Shown: positions 33,343 through 43,644, numbered from the stretch's first letter. The stretch: DNA of 64,000 nt from an uncultured Lachnospiraceae bacterium (GCA_944383545.1 CALWPY010000009.1:1-64000); one strand, 5' to 3'. The notes: generated by a model not told the origin, from the sequence alone. Program-made: numbers and translations.

Positions 33343-35421
33343 ATGAACAGCAAAAGAAAACCGATATTATCGTTTATATTGTCGCTTCTAATATGCACTG
33401 CATTTATGTTTTCAATGATGGGGGCAAATCTTGCAGTTGAAAGAAATTCCGGTGAAGCAGGAGGAACTACTGAAAAAGAAGATACTGTAACGGAAAATAC
33501 AGGTAATACGGAGCCGCCTGATACTCAGGCAACTACAGAGGAGCCGGCTCCCCCTGTTGCAAACGGAAAGTCAACCGTAATGGTCTATATGGTAGGCTCG
33601 GATTTGGAATCTTATTACGGAATGGCAACCATGGACATAGAAGAAATGATAGATGCAGAATGCGGCGGGGATGTAAATATTGTAATTCAGGCAGGAGGCA
33701 CATCAGACTGGAGTACTTATGAATTTAATGACGGGGAAGTTCAGAGGTGCCATATAGAAGATTCGGAAATAATAATTGATGAAGAAATGGGAAGACAGAG
33801 TATGCTTACAACCGAAGCTCTTTCCGACTTCATAAGCTGGAGTGCGGAGGAATTCCCGGCAGAAAGATATTTCCTTGTACTCTGGGACCACGGTGGAAAT
33901 ATTCCAAACAGCTATGGTGTGGACGAGATTTTCCCGAATGATACGCTTTATATATCTCAGATGGGACAAGCTATTAATGATGCGGGAGTGCATTTTGACT
34001 TAATAGCTATGGATGCGTGCCTTATGGGAACAATGGAAATGGCAATGGGCGTTGCTCCTTATGCGGATTATCTGGTGGCTTCTGAGTATTCGGAGCCGGG
34101 TTACGGACATTATTATACGGACTGGCTCATGGAGCTGGACCAAAATCCTGATGTTTCAACTGAAGAAATAGGAACTATTATGGTTGAATCTTACTGTGAT
34201 TTTTATGAGTCTACGGACGAGCCGGTTTGTCTTTCTCTGATAGATTTATCGCAGACGGATGAAATTTATGCAGCACTTAAAACTTATCTTTCAAGTGCTT
34301 CTTATGAATTGAAAAATAATAATAATTTTAAAGAATATGCCCTTGCACGTTCTACCTGCGGAAGCTTTTATTATATAGATACCATAGATATTCTGTCGCT
34401 TGCTGAAAGGTATCCTTTGGAGGGAAGCGAGGAACTCATATCAGCAATAGAAAATGCAGTTGTGTATGAAGAGGGTACGTTTGCTTATGCCCACGGTCTT
34501 GCGATGTACAGTCCTAATGACTATGCGGAATATTATGAATATGCAAGAGCTGAGCTTATGGCTTTAGGTTTTGAACAGGAAGTTCTGGAGTTTTATGATG
34601 CATACTTAAGCGTACTCGTAAGCTATGGAAATTATCTAGGGGTTAATACCGATGTATATAATGCGTGTGCAGATACGGAATGGTTTAAAAACCAGTCGGC
34701 GGTTGTGGATTCTTATGACGATACCTTTGGTGATTACAGCAGCATGATTACTTATGCCGATTTGGAATTTACCACAGTTGACGGTGTCCAGGTTGTAGAA
34801 CTCAGCGATGAGGATTATGAGTCCATATATGCAGTGGGACAGAATGTGACTTTTGCATCAAATGACGGAACGGGTTATATATCTTTGGGATATGACTATA
34901 CGGCGGATTTTGATTCATATGGAAACGTGGTGGCTGAATTTCCTGAAAGCTGGATATCCATAGACGGACAGCCGGTTTATTTTATGCCGCTTCAGTATTA
35001 TTCAGATGAATATGAATGGTATACTGACGGCGTTATATTATGTGCCTTGAACGGAGATTACAGCAATCTGATATATATGTATGTTTATTGGGATAATTAT
35101 CACGAGGACGGATGTATTGCAGGATATATGATTGCAAATCCTGAGGACCTGACGCTTGAGGATGAGACTCTTCACAGATTTTATGAGGGAGACAGCATTG
35201 AATTTGTATATCCGGTTTATTCAACGGATGATGTAGATACAGTTCCGGAAAGCATGGTTACACTCGGAAATGCGCATACTTACAGCAGGAATATGCAGAT
35301 TGAGTATGGAAGCGTACTTAATTTTAAAAATATTGTAGGTGCAGATTATACAGCCATGGCAAAGATTGCCGTTCTTGATATATACGGAAGTCTTTATACG
35401 TCTGATTGGATAAATGAATAG
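33343..35421 (+). CDS. Clostripain-related (C11) cysteine peptidase, exported
   Basis: A 692-residue protein with an N-terminal signal or anchor segment (about 8-30; PILSFILSLLICTAFMFSM), a Thr/Glu/Pro linker (about 35-75) and a C11 catalytic domain from STVMVYMVGSDLES. The catalytic His is in LWDHGG and Cys in MDACLMG, the usual C11 dyad. A long C-terminal beta-rich region rich in Tyr, Asp and Glu follows. C11 peptidases cut after Arg or Lys. The protein lies outside the cell or on the membrane. AGGGG precedes the ATG. Confidence 0.92.
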   Translation: MNSKRKPILSFILSLLICTAFMFSMMGANLAVERNSGEAGGTTEKEDTVTENTGNTEPPDTQATTEEPAPPVANGKSTVMVYMVGSDLESYYGMATMDIEEMIDAECGGDVNIVIQAGGTSDWSTYEFNDGEVQRCHIEDSEIIIDEEMGRQSMLTTEALSDFISWSAEEFPAERYFLVLWDHGGNIPNSYGVDEIFPNDTLYISQMGQAINDAGVHFDLIAMDACLMGTMEMAMGVAPYADYLVASEYSEPGYGHYYTDWLMELDQNPDVSTEEIGTIMVESYCDFYESTDEPVCLSLIDLSQTDEIYAALKTYLSSASYELKNNNNFKEYALARSTCGSFYYIDTIDILSLAERYPLEGSEELISAIENAVVYEEGTFAYAHGLAMYSPNDYAEYYEYARAELMALGFEQEVLEFYDAYLSVLVSYGNYLGVNTDVYNACADTEWFKNQSAVVDSYDDTFGDYSSMITYADLEFTTVDGVQVVELSDEDYESIYAVGQNVTFASNDGTGYISLGYDYTADFDSYGNVVAEFPESWISIDGQPVYFMPLQYYSDEYEWYTDGVILCALNGDYSNLIYMYVYWDNYHEDGCIAGYMIANPEDLTLEDETLHRFYEGDSIEFVYPVYSTDDVDTVPESMVTLGNAHTYSRNMQIEYGSVLNFKNIVGADYTAMAKIAVLDIYGSLYTSDWINE

Positions 35422-35494
35422 AAAAAGATAATAAATATCTTTAAATAAATATGCAAGAAAATAAGTAAGATAGTAAGCAAGATGAGGTGATTGA

Positions 35495-36487
35495 GTGGGT
35501 AATTACGAACCACCATATACAATTACAGACAGAATGCTGGAGCTTGTTTCTGATATTTCAGAGAAAGTCGGAAAAATAAGCAGTCGTAAAGAATTAGAAT
35601 CAAAACCATATTTGAGAAGAAATAATAGAATACGTTCTATCCATTCTTCGCTAAAAATTGAAGCCAATTCTTTATCATTATCTGAGGTTAGAGATGTTAT
35701 TAACGGGCATATTGTTTTAGGTGACAAAAAAGATATACAAGAAGTAAAAAATGCCTATGCTGCATATGAAAAAATAGAAGAAATTGTTCCTTCAAGTGTT
35801 GACGATTTAAAGAAAATTCATGGAATATTAACTAATATGACAGTCGATGAATCGGGCGAGTTTAGAAAAGGTAATGAAGGAGTGTTTTCAGGAGATAAAT
35901 GTATATTTGTCGCACCTCCGCCTGAATTGGTTAATGGACTTATGACTGATTTGTTATCGTGGCTTAAAGATAATGAAAATAAAATACACCCATTGATTTT
36001 ATCCTCGGTTTTCCATTATGAATTTGTATTTATTCATCCGTTTTCAGATGGAAATGGCAGAATGGCAAGGTTATGGCATACTGTAATTTTATACAGGTGG
36101 CGAAGGGTATTTGAATATATTCCTTTGGAGAGTCAGATAGAAAGATTTCAGAATGACTACTATGATGCAATAGCAAAATGTCATGTAAATGGTAATTCTA
36201 ATTTATTTATTGAATTTATGCTTGAGATGATAGATGAGATTTTGGATGAGGTTATTATTCAGGTAAATAAAGCAAATGCAGGTACATCAGAATATGTGAA
36301 AAAGCTTCTTGAATGTATGGAATATGATGTACCATATACATCAAATGCAATTATGGAGATGTTGGGATTAAAATCCAAGGAAAATTTAAGGAAAAATTAT
36401 TTAAATCCTGCAATAAAATCAGGGTTAATCAGGATGACATTGCCGGATAAGCCAAACAGTAAAAATCAAAAATATATTAAAGACTAG
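35495..36487 (+). CDS. Fic-family AMP-transferase, class II (self-inhibited)
   Basis: A 330-residue Fic protein that would transfer AMP from ATP to a target protein. The catalytic motif HPFSDGNGRMAR (about residues 187-198) is complete. An N-terminal inhibitory helix reads SIHSSLKIEANSLS, a variant of the (S/T)xxxE(G/N) motif that keeps class II Fic proteins off. A C-terminal winged-helix-like part (SNAIMEMLGLKSKENLRKNYL) follows. The start is GTG after GAGGTGA. Codon use is more AT-rich than neighbouring nadA. No toxin-antitoxin partner is adjacent. Confidence 0.92.
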   Translation: MGNYEPPYTITDRMLELVSDISEKVGKISSRKELESKPYLRRNNRIRSIHSSLKIEANSLSLSEVRDVINGHIVLGDKKDIQEVKNAYAAYEKIEEIVPSSVDDLKKIHGILTNMTVDESGEFRKGNEGVFSGDKCIFVAPPPELVNGLMTDLLSWLKDNENKIHPLILSSVFHYEFVFIHPFSDGNGRMARLWHTVILYRWRRVFEYIPLESQIERFQNDYYDAIAKCHVNGNSNLFIEFMLEMIDEILDEVIIQVNKANAGTSEYVKKLLECMEYDVPYTSNAIMEMLGLKSKENLRKNYLNPAIKSGLIRMTLPDKPNSKNQKYIKD

Positions 36488-36550
36488 AAGCAGATTTTGA
36501 CATAACATTATATTTACGGAAAATGATAATATTTAACAGGAGAATAAAAA

Positions 36551-37456
36551 ATGAACAAGGCGGATAAAGTTAAGAAGTTAAAAGAGGAAAATGACGCGGT
36601 AATTCTTGCACATTACTATGTGGATGGCGAAGTACAGGCTCTTGCAGATTATGTGGGAGATTCATATTACCTGAGCAAGCTTGCAACAGGTGTAAAGCAG
36701 AAAAACATTATATTCTGCGGAGTTTCATTTATGGGTGAAAGCGCCAAGGTATTAAATCCTGATAAAAATGTAATAATGCTTGATGAAACGGCAGACTGTC
36801 CTATGGCACATATGGTGGATTTGGATAAAATTGATGAGGTAAGAGAAAAATATAAAGATGTGGCAGTTGTGTGTTATGTAAACTCAACTGCGGAGATTAA
36901 GGCAAAGTCTGATGTCTGCGTCACATCCTCAAATGCAGTAAAGGTAGTTAGTGCACTTCCTAATAAACATATCTTTTTTATACCGGATAATAATCTGGCA
37001 AGATATGTGGCAGAAAAGCTTCCGCAAAAGGAATTCATTTTTAATGACGGATACTGCCATGTACATACGGAAATCCGTATGGAGGATGTAGAAAATGCAA
37101 AAAGGCTTCATCCAGATGCTGTTGTAATGGCACATCCTGAATGTAAAGAAGATGTGCTTAAGCTTGCTGATGTCATAGGAAGTACTTCAGAAATAATTGA
37201 TGCCGCAGAAAAAAGTGATAAAAAGGAATTTATTATCTGCACGGAAACAGGTGTATTTTATGAGCTTGAGCAAAAAAATCCTGATAAAAAATTTTATGTT
37301 GTAAGAGAGAGACAGTGCTGTCCTGATATGAAAAAGAATACCGTGGATAAGCTGATAAAAGCACTTGAAACCTTAGAGCCGAAGCTCAGTATGGATGAAG
37401 AACTTATGAAAGCTGCAAATCTTCCTCTGGTAAGAATGCTTGAGCTTGCCAAGTAA
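36551..37456 (+). CDS. nadA: Quinolinate synthase
   Basis: A 301-residue [4Fe-4S] enzyme that condenses iminoaspartate with dihydroxyacetone phosphate to quinolinate for NAD synthesis. Three cluster cysteines are visible in IIFCGVSFMGESAK, YCHVHTEIRMEDV or CVTSSNAVKV, and RQCCPDMKKNT; the N-terminal AHYYVDGEVQALADYVGDSYYLS is typical. nadB and nadC are not next to it. hydE follows by 19 bases, another iron-sulfur enzyme of anaerobes, so the pair may be co-expressed. Confidence 0.95.
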   Translation: MNKADKVKKLKEENDAVILAHYYVDGEVQALADYVGDSYYLSKLATGVKQKNIIFCGVSFMGESAKVLNPDKNVIMLDETADCPMAHMVDLDKIDEVREKYKDVAVVCYVNSTAEIKAKSDVCVTSSNAVKVVSALPNKHIFFIPDNNLARYVAEKLPQKEFIFNDGYCHVHTEIRMEDVENAKRLHPDAVVMAHPECKEDVLKLADVIGSTSEIIDAAEKSDKKEFIICTETGVFYELEQKNPDKKFYVVRERQCCPDMKKNTVDKLIKALETLEPKLSMDEELMKAANLPLVRMLELAK

Positions 37457-37475
37457 ATATAAATAAGGCGTAATT

Positions 37476-38564
37476 ATGGATAATCTAAAATTCATAGAAA
37501 AACTTAAAAATAGTGGACTAAATGAAGGGCAGGCTTTTCCTTTAAGGGAAGAGCTTGCGATTTTTATACGTGCAGTTACAGAAGAAAATGATGAGGAGTC
37601 TTTCAGACTTCTGTTAAGTGAGGCACGGAAAGTAACGGATACTTATTATGGAAAAGACATATATTTAAGAGGCCTGATTGAATTTACAAATTATTGCCGT
37701 AATGACTGTTATTACTGCGGAATAAGAAGAAGTAATAAAAATGCGGATAGATACAGGCTTACTGAAGATGAAATCATGTCCTGCTGTGATACAGGGTATA
37801 TTCTGGGTTATCGCACCTTTGTGCTTCAAGGCGGTGAGGACCTTTATTATACACCTGAAAAAATTGCGGAAATTGTCAGAAAAATAAAGAAAAAGTATCC
37901 TGATTGTGCGGTTACACTTTCAATAGGAGAGAAAAATCGTGAAGATTATCTTCTGTGGTATGAGGCAGGGGCGGATAGATACCTTTTAAGGCATGAGACT
38001 GCCGATAATATTCATTATCAGGCGCTTCATCCTGAAGAAATGAATTTGGATAACAGAAAGAAATGCCTTTTTACCCTTAAAGAAATAGGTTATCAGGTAG
38101 GGAGCGGGTTTATGGTAGGCTCTCCGTATCAGACATTTTATAATCTTGCAGACGATTTAATATTTTTAAATGAGCTTAAACCCCACATGATAGGCATAGG
38201 TCCTTTTGTACCGCATAAAGATACCCCATTTAAGGATATGAAAGCAGGGAGCTTAAGAGAGACTCTTGTTATGATTGCTATTTTAAGGCTCCTTTTTCCA
38301 AAGGCTCTGATTCCGGCAACCACGTCACTCGGCACGATAGCAAAAAACGGCAGGGAACAGGGAATACTTGCTGGCGCAAATGTAGTTATGCCAAACCTTT
38401 CACCTGTTAATGTAAGGAAAAAATATATGCTTTATGACAATAAAATATGCACGGGAGAAGAGGCAGCAGAATGTAAGGTATGTCTTGAAAAAAGAGTTGA
38501 AAAAACAGGATGCCGGATTGTTGATGCAAGAGGTGACAGTCTTGTGGAATACAGGAGAAGATGA
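37476..38564 (+). CDS. hydE: [FeFe]-hydrogenase H-cluster radical SAM maturase HydE
   Basis: A 362-residue radical SAM protein. The cluster motif CRNDCYYCG (CxxxCxxC) is at about residues 69-77, within RGLIEFTNYC. Segments FVLQGGEDLYYTP, RYLLRHETAD and IGPFVPHKDTPF are typical of HydE, which helps build the diiron subcluster of [FeFe]-hydrogenase. The C terminus has CKVCLEKRVEKTGCRI, possibly a second cluster. HydF, HydG and the hydrogenase are elsewhere. PylB/BioB-type proteins share the fold but differ in these segments. Confidence 0.93.
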   Translation: MDNLKFIEKLKNSGLNEGQAFPLREELAIFIRAVTEENDEESFRLLLSEARKVTDTYYGKDIYLRGLIEFTNYCRNDCYYCGIRRSNKNADRYRLTEDEIMSCCDTGYILGYRTFVLQGGEDLYYTPEKIAEIVRKIKKKYPDCAVTLSIGEKNREDYLLWYEAGADRYLLRHETADNIHYQALHPEEMNLDNRKKCLFTLKEIGYQVGSGFMVGSPYQTFYNLADDLIFLNELKPHMIGIGPFVPHKDTPFKDMKAGSLRETLVMIAILRLLFPKALIPATTSLGTIAKNGREQGILAGANVVMPNLSPVNVRKKYMLYDNKICTGEEAAECKVCLEKRVEKTGCRIVDARGDSLVEYRRR

Positions 38565-38622
38565 TAATCACAACCAATGTTTTGCACCATAAACTGTATA
38601 TAAAGATATTTGGGTGTAAGTT

Positions 38623-40449
38623 ATGGCGGAAAATGAAGAAACTTCACTTGACGGTACATTTGATTATGTTCAGGAAAACATCAAAAACTGCAGTGTCTGC
38701 GGAGATTGTGAATATGCAGTATATTCGGAAGATTATGTAAACTATATAATGAAATATGATTTTGATTTATCCGGGCAGATAGCCTTATTTGAGCCTGACT
38801 GTGTAAGAGTAATTGCTTCAAGATATGCAGTGGCGTATAAGAAACAGAGCATGGGAACAGAAAGTTTCAGATTTGGCTACAATGCCATTCCAAAATGCTA
38901 TGGGTTGATGCAGAATACAAGCATTGAGGCAACTAATGTAGAACGTATAAGAAGAATACCGGGACTTGGCATGACGGGTAAGGATGTAATTATCGGAATT
39001 GTAGATACCGGAATAGATTATCGGAATAAATTATTCAGAAACAATGACGGTACCACTAGGATTTCTGCCATTTGGGACCAGACTGAGCCTTCGGCAGAAG
39101 GAATGTTAAGCGGAAGCGGTCCTTCTTCTGGAATAAACATGGGTTATGGAACAGTGTATGTTAAAGCTGACATAGACAGTGCCCTTCAAAGTGATAATCC
39201 TTTGGAAATTGTATCGGAAACTGATGATATAGGTCATGGCACATTTCTTGTGTCCATTGCGGCAGGAGGGTTGGACATAGATAATGATTTCCTGGGCATG
39301 GCTCCGGAATGTGATATTGCAGTTGTGAAGCTGAAACAGGCTAAGAAGAATCTCAGAGATTTTTATATGATAAATGAAGCTGCGATATGTTATCAGGAAG
39401 ATGATATAATAGAAGGAATAGAATTTTTACTTAAAGTGGCTTCTATACTCAGAAAACCTATAGTGATACTGCTCGGACTAGGAACGAGTCAGGGAGACCA
39501 TGACGGAAACTCTTATTTAGAGGAATATATCGACAGACTGAGTGGATTCAGAGGAACTGCGGTAGTCTGTTCGGGAGGAAATGAACTGGGCTCAGCCGGG
39601 CATTATTCTTCTGCTTCCGTAAGAACAGAAAATATTGCGGGAAATATATCTGATGCAGACAGAGTAGAAATTGCCGTCGGAAGAGGTGAAAGGGGATTTG
39701 CACTTGAAATATGGGGGCAGACACCCGGAATTATTTCAGTCGGAATAACTTCTCCTACAGGAGAAATTGTACAAAATATAGGTGCAAATATAACATCTCT
39801 TAATGCAGGAAGGGAAATTAATTTTCTCTATGAGCAGACAACTGTATATATTGAAAATATTTTGTTTGAGGAAAATTCAGGCGACCAGCTCATTTTTATG
39901 AGGTTTACCAATCCTGCAGAAGGAATATGGACAATAAATATAAACAGGGATATGGAGGTTGATACGGAGTATAATATATGGCTTCCGATAAAACAGTTTC
40001 TTACCTCTGATACGTTTTTTGTAAGGCCTGAGCCAAACATAACACTCTGCTCACCTGCAAATGGTCATGAGATTCTGGTTGCGGCGGGTTATAATCACAG
40101 GGATAATTCGATTTATCCAATGTCGAGCAGGGGATTTACACGTTACGGAAGAAGAAAGCCTGATGTTGCCGCTCCGTCAGTTAATGTTTACGGAGCGTGG
40201 AAAAATAATTTATATACCACACTGTCGGGAACGAGCGTGGGTGCTGCGCATCTTGCAGGTGCTGCTGCCCTCATTTTTGACTGGGCTATCACAAAAGGAA
40301 ACTATACAAATATGTTTACGGGAGTGATGAGACAAATGATTATAAGGGGTGCCTACCGTCCGAGTGGTGAGGTCTATCCAAACCGCTCATGGGGCTGGGG
40401 GATTCTGGATATGGCAGGAATATTTGAGGCGCTTAGAAGTAACAGGTAA
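38623..40449 (+). CDS. S8 subtilisin-like peptidase, Csp-like, no signal peptide
   Basis: A 608-residue protease. The N terminus lacks a signal peptide and contains a CSVCGDCEY cysteine group. The catalytic triad is intact: Asp in GIVDTGIDYRN, His in DDIGHGTFLVSIA, and Ser in LSGTSVGAAHLAGAAAL, with the oxyanion Asn in SGGNELGS. A long insertion between the His and Ser blocks (about residues 260-520) is typical of clostridial CspB-like proteases, which act in spore germination. A spore role is inferred only from family. It is a separate gene between hydE and rlmD. Confidence 0.92.
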   Translation: MAENEETSLDGTFDYVQENIKNCSVCGDCEYAVYSEDYVNYIMKYDFDLSGQIALFEPDCVRVIASRYAVAYKKQSMGTESFRFGYNAIPKCYGLMQNTSIEATNVERIRRIPGLGMTGKDVIIGIVDTGIDYRNKLFRNNDGTTRISAIWDQTEPSAEGMLSGSGPSSGINMGYGTVYVKADIDSALQSDNPLEIVSETDDIGHGTFLVSIAAGGLDIDNDFLGMAPECDIAVVKLKQAKKNLRDFYMINEAAICYQEDDIIEGIEFLLKVASILRKPIVILLGLGTSQGDHDGNSYLEEYIDRLSGFRGTAVVCSGGNELGSAGHYSSASVRTENIAGNISDADRVEIAVGRGERGFALEIWGQTPGIISVGITSPTGEIVQNIGANITSLNAGREINFLYEQTTVYIENILFEENSGDQLIFMRFTNPAEGIWTININRDMEVDTEYNIWLPIKQFLTSDTFFVRPEPNITLCSPANGHEILVAAGYNHRDNSIYPMSSRGFTRYGRRKPDVAAPSVNVYGAWKNNLYTTLSGTSVGAAHLAGAAALIFDWAITKGNYTNMFTGVMRQMIIRGAYRPSGEVYPNRSWGWGILDMAGIFEALRSNR

Positions 40450-40498
40450 TTGGATTGTGAAGAATAAATTACGAAACATTTAGAAACGGCAGGTAGAC

Positions 40499-41926
40499 AT
40501 GAATATGAACAAGAACGAATTTTACAGGATTAAAATTGAAGATTTGGGAAATGACGGCCAGGGTATAGGACATATCGATAAAATGGCAGTTTTTGTAAAG
40601 GATACTCTGCCGGGAGATGAAGCTTGGATAAAGATTATAAAGCTTAAGAAAAATTATGCCTTCGGAAAGCTGACGGAGCTAATCACTCCGTCGCCGTGGA
40701 GGGTACAGCCCTTATGTGAAAAGGCTGCGTCATGCGGTGGCTGCACACTTCAGCACATGTCATATGAAAAACAGCTTGAATATAAATGGAACAAGGTAAA
40801 GGAGTGTCTTGAAAGAATAGGCGGGGTGGAAAATGCGGCGGCTCTCATGGAGCCGGTTTTTGGAATGGACACGCCTTATAATTACAGAAACAAGATGCAG
40901 TTTCCTGTTTCCAGAAATAAAAACGGGGAATTACAGATAGGATTTTATGCAGGCCACACTCATTCCATAATAAATCTGGAAGAATGTCCGACAGGTCATC
41001 CCGTGAATACCGTGATTATTCAGGTGATGCGTGATTTTATAAATAAATTTAATATCAGTACTTATAATGAGGAAAAACATACAGGACTTTTAAGGCACAT
41101 AATTACAAGAACAGGATTTGAAACAGGGGAGCTTATGGTCTGTCTTGTAATAAACGGAAATAACATAAAGTATGGTGATGTTTTATATGAAATGCTTTAT
41201 GAACGGATAGAAAAATGGAAGACCTCGGACGAGGGAAAGAAATATGAAAATATAAAGCTTACTTCTCTCATGATAAATATTAATACCCAAAAAACGAATA
41301 AAATACTGGGCGATGTTTCAAAAGTTGTAAGGGGACAGGGATATATTACGGATTATATAGGTGACATTAAGTTCCGTATTTCTCCCCAGTCATTTTTTCA
41401 GGTAAATCCTGCGCAGACCAAGGTTTTATATAATAAAGCTCTGGAATATGCGGCACTTACGGGCAATGAAACCGTATGGGACATGTACTGCGGAATAGGT
41501 ACAATTTCACTTTTTCTTGCAAAGTCGGCAGGACATGTTTTTGGAGTTGAAATAGTACCGCAGGCAGTGGAAGATGCAAAAGAAAATGCAAAAATTAATG
41601 GCATTTCAAATGTTTCGTTTTATGCCGGAAAGGCGGAGGTTGTAGCGCCTCAGTTGATAAAAGCGTATGGGGATAAGGCAAGGGCAGACGTGGTGGTTGT
41701 TGACCCTCCGAGGAAGGGATGCGACTCTGTATTACTTGACACAATAGTTGAAATTGCACCAAAGAGGCTTGTTTATGTCTCATGTGACCCTGCAACACTG
41801 GCGAGGGATATAAAGTATTTGTCGGAATTTGGGTATGAATTGAGGAAGGTTAGTGTTGTTGACCAGTTCAGTCATTCTGTTCATGTGGAGACAGTTGTAC
41901 TGATGTCGAGGGTAAATGCAACATAA
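40499..41926 (+). CDS. rlmD: 23S rRNA (uracil-C5)-methyltransferase RlmD/RumA family
   Basis: A 475-residue protein: TRAM RNA-binding domain (about 1-65; IKIEDLGNDGQGIGHI), [4Fe-4S] cysteines in LCEKAASCGGCTLQHM, SAM motif WDMYCGIGTISLFLA, and the catalytic Cys in VSCDPATLARDI. It methylates a specific uridine of 23S rRNA. The C terminus DQFSHSVHVETVVLMSRVNAT is intact. The 3' end of this family is a known insertion target for large mobile elements, and two tail-like remnants lie in the following 1.8 kb. Confidence 0.94.
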   Translation: MNMNKNEFYRIKIEDLGNDGQGIGHIDKMAVFVKDTLPGDEAWIKIIKLKKNYAFGKLTELITPSPWRVQPLCEKAASCGGCTLQHMSYEKQLEYKWNKVKECLERIGGVENAAALMEPVFGMDTPYNYRNKMQFPVSRNKNGELQIGFYAGHTHSIINLEECPTGHPVNTVIIQVMRDFINKFNISTYNEEKHTGLLRHIITRTGFETGELMVCLVINGNNIKYGDVLYEMLYERIEKWKTSDEGKKYENIKLTSLMININTQKTNKILGDVSKVVRGQGYITDYIGDIKFRISPQSFFQVNPAQTKVLYNKALEYAALTGNETVWDMYCGIGTISLFLAKSAGHVFGVEIVPQAVEDAKENAKINGISNVSFYAGKAEVVAPQLIKAYGDKARADVVVVDPPRKGCDSVLLDTIVEIAPKRLVYVSCDPATLARDIKYLSEFGYELRKVSVVDQFSHSVHVETVVLMSRVNAT

Positions 41927-42022
41927 AACGGCTGTTCTAAATAATGCTCACAATGTATGGAAATTAATAGATGATTATAAAAGTAAATGATTGTTATATA
42001 TTTACTAGGGAGGAAAAATTGT

Positions 42023-42799
42023 ATGTCAATTATGTATGATTTTGTTGAAAAATTTAAGGAAACAATTAAAAAAGGGGGTATTAAATCGTATATTGATGAG
42101 GGCTACGAGTTGAGCACGGAGAGCGGATTAGATGTGTATTGCGCCGCAATATACCAAGGATATTTAGATACTTGTCGGACATTTAGATCTGGAAAAACCT
42201 TAAATAAGGATGATGAGAGAATTAAAGAATTAGCACGTTTAATGAAGTCATATATTGATGCTCCATTTGGTGAAAAATTTGATCATAATAATTACTGTAA
42301 CACATTAATCGGCGAAGGGTTAATGACTTATGGTCAGGCTCAAAAAATTGTAAATATGGCTTTTAAATATCTATATTGTTTAGTGGATATTTATGAGCAT
42401 GGAAATACTATTGAAGAAAAATTTGATGATTGTCATATTCCACTTGATGGAATCATGCTTACTTGGATTTATAGAAATATACTTGTTGACATAGGTGGAA
42501 AAAAATCAAAAATGGGTACATGGAGTAAAATGTCATATTCTGACACAGATGATGATGTTGATGAAGAGGGGCATTATACTTACAATTTCTATGTAAAAAT
42601 TATAAATACTTATTGTGAAAAAGAAGGTAAAACTCCTTTGCAAATTGATTTTGAAAATTGGCGTGAAATGTCGTTGATTCTCGCTGCCGAGGAATTTATT
42701 AAGGTGTTTGATGGAAATAAGATTGATAAAAATCCAAATTTAGAAGCTTTAATTGATAAAATAAAGATTATTGTTAACAATGAAAATATTTCTCATTGA
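42023..42799 (+). CDS. Hypothetical protein in the rlmD-adjacent patch
   Basis: A 258-residue, mostly helical soluble protein with no motif I recognise. Segments include GGIKSYIDEGYELSTESGLD, MTYGQAQKIVNMAFKYLYCL and an acidic SDTDDDVDEEG stretch. I start at 42023, where GGGAGG is nine bases upstream; a frame opening 36 bases earlier lacks one. Very AT-rich. It lies between rlmD and an rlmD-tail-like remnant, so it is probably acquired cargo. Function unknown. Confidence 0.7.
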   Translation: MSIMYDFVEKFKETIKKGGIKSYIDEGYELSTESGLDVYCAAIYQGYLDTCRTFRSGKTLNKDDERIKELARLMKSYIDAPFGEKFDHNNYCNTLIGEGLMTYGQAQKIVNMAFKYLYCLVDIYEHGNTIEEKFDDCHIPLDGIMLTWIYRNILVDIGGKKSKMGTWSKMSYSDTDDDVDEEGHYTYNFYVKIINTYCEKEGKTPLQIDFENWREMSLILAAEEFIKVFDGNKIDKNPNLEALIDKIKIIVNNENISH

Positions 42800-42820
42800 T
42801 AGCTTTTCTATTGTTAAAAA

Positions 42821-42905
42821 GTACGGTGTTAACCAGTTCACTCATAAGAACAATACAAATGATGTACACGCACTCCACTTAATGCATGTGGAGACTGTAG
42901 GTTTC
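42821..42905 (+). pseudogene. Remnant resembling the 3' end of an rlmD/rumA gene
   Basis: One frame reads VNQFTH, then after a short gap HVETVG, matching the rlmD C terminus next door (VDQFSHS-VHVETVV). At the DNA level AACCAGTTCACTCAT and CATGTGGAGAC match the rlmD tail. No start or longer frame exists. Probably a scar from integration or recombination at the rlmD end. The bases from 42906 to 43050 show nothing else. Confidence 0.55.
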
Positions 42906-43050
42906 CGAATATAAAATGAAATCGATTGATAAGAAACTGTTTCATAGAAAGTAAAAGAAATATATTGAATTAGCGGGAACTGGTTCTGACGAATATTTTG
43001 ACCCATTTATCGAGTGAATGGAAAATTTGAATTTTACGGGGTGAAAACAA

Positions 43051-43644
43051 TTGATAAAATATGTGAAAAGTATTGATAATGTATGCAAATATCAGTGCGG
43101 AGAACTTCCTGCAAGTGCACAAAAACTTGATGCACCTGCTACAACAGAAGAGATGATGAAGAAATCAACACCTATTGCTTTAATACTGTGTGCGGTCATG
43201 TGTTTGACTATGTTTCTTAAAACATTTACAAGTAAATCAATGGTTATTTTTCTACCTGCAGTATTAGGTGGCATGCTACTTGGTTTTTTGCTTTTGATAA
43301 TACATGAATGGTTGCATGCTATAGTTTATCCGGCAAAAGCCAAGGTAATAATTGGCAAATTAAAAGGTAAAATGATATTTGTAGCCTTGGCATCTTTTCC
43401 GCTAAAAAGAAGTCGTTTTATTATTATGTGTTTATTGCCGTTTTTGCTTGGAATTGTACCGTTATCCCTGTTTGTATTATCATCACCTAAAGAAACAGTG
43501 TTTAATGGGTTAATGTTTGGAATGGCATGTATGGGAATGGTATCACCATTTCCAGATGTGTATAATGTTATTTTGGTACTAAAACAATCGAAGAATACAG
43601 ATAGAATCATGTTTTATGAAGATGATATTTACCGAATTCCTTGA
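43051..43644 (+). CDS. DUF3267 membrane protein (putative zincin)
   Basis: A 197-residue protein with about four membrane segments. The motif HEWLH (HExxH) in LLLIIHEWLHAIVYP lies at the end of a membrane helix, as in intramembrane metalloproteases; a possible third ligand is in SPFPDVYNV (Asp). DUF3267 members are annotated as putative zinc peptidases without known substrate. Start is TTG after GGGGTGA. It sits between two rlmD-tail remnants. Confidence 0.82.
   Translation: MIKYVKSIDNVCKYQCGELPASAQKLDAPATTEEMMKKSTPIALILCAVMCLTMFLKTFTSKSMVIFLPAVLGGMLLGFLLLIIHEWLHAIVYPAKAKVIIGKLKGKMIFVALASFPLKRSRFIIMCLLPFLLGIVPLSLFVLSSPKETVFNGLMFGMACMGMVSPFPDVYNVILVLKQSKNTDRIMFYEDDIYRIP

Noticed and set aside
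43092..43274. Minus-strand frame inside the DUF3267 gene, and similar short minus-strand frames inside most long genes
   Set aside because: Shadows of well-supported plus-strand genes without ribosome sites or family motifs.
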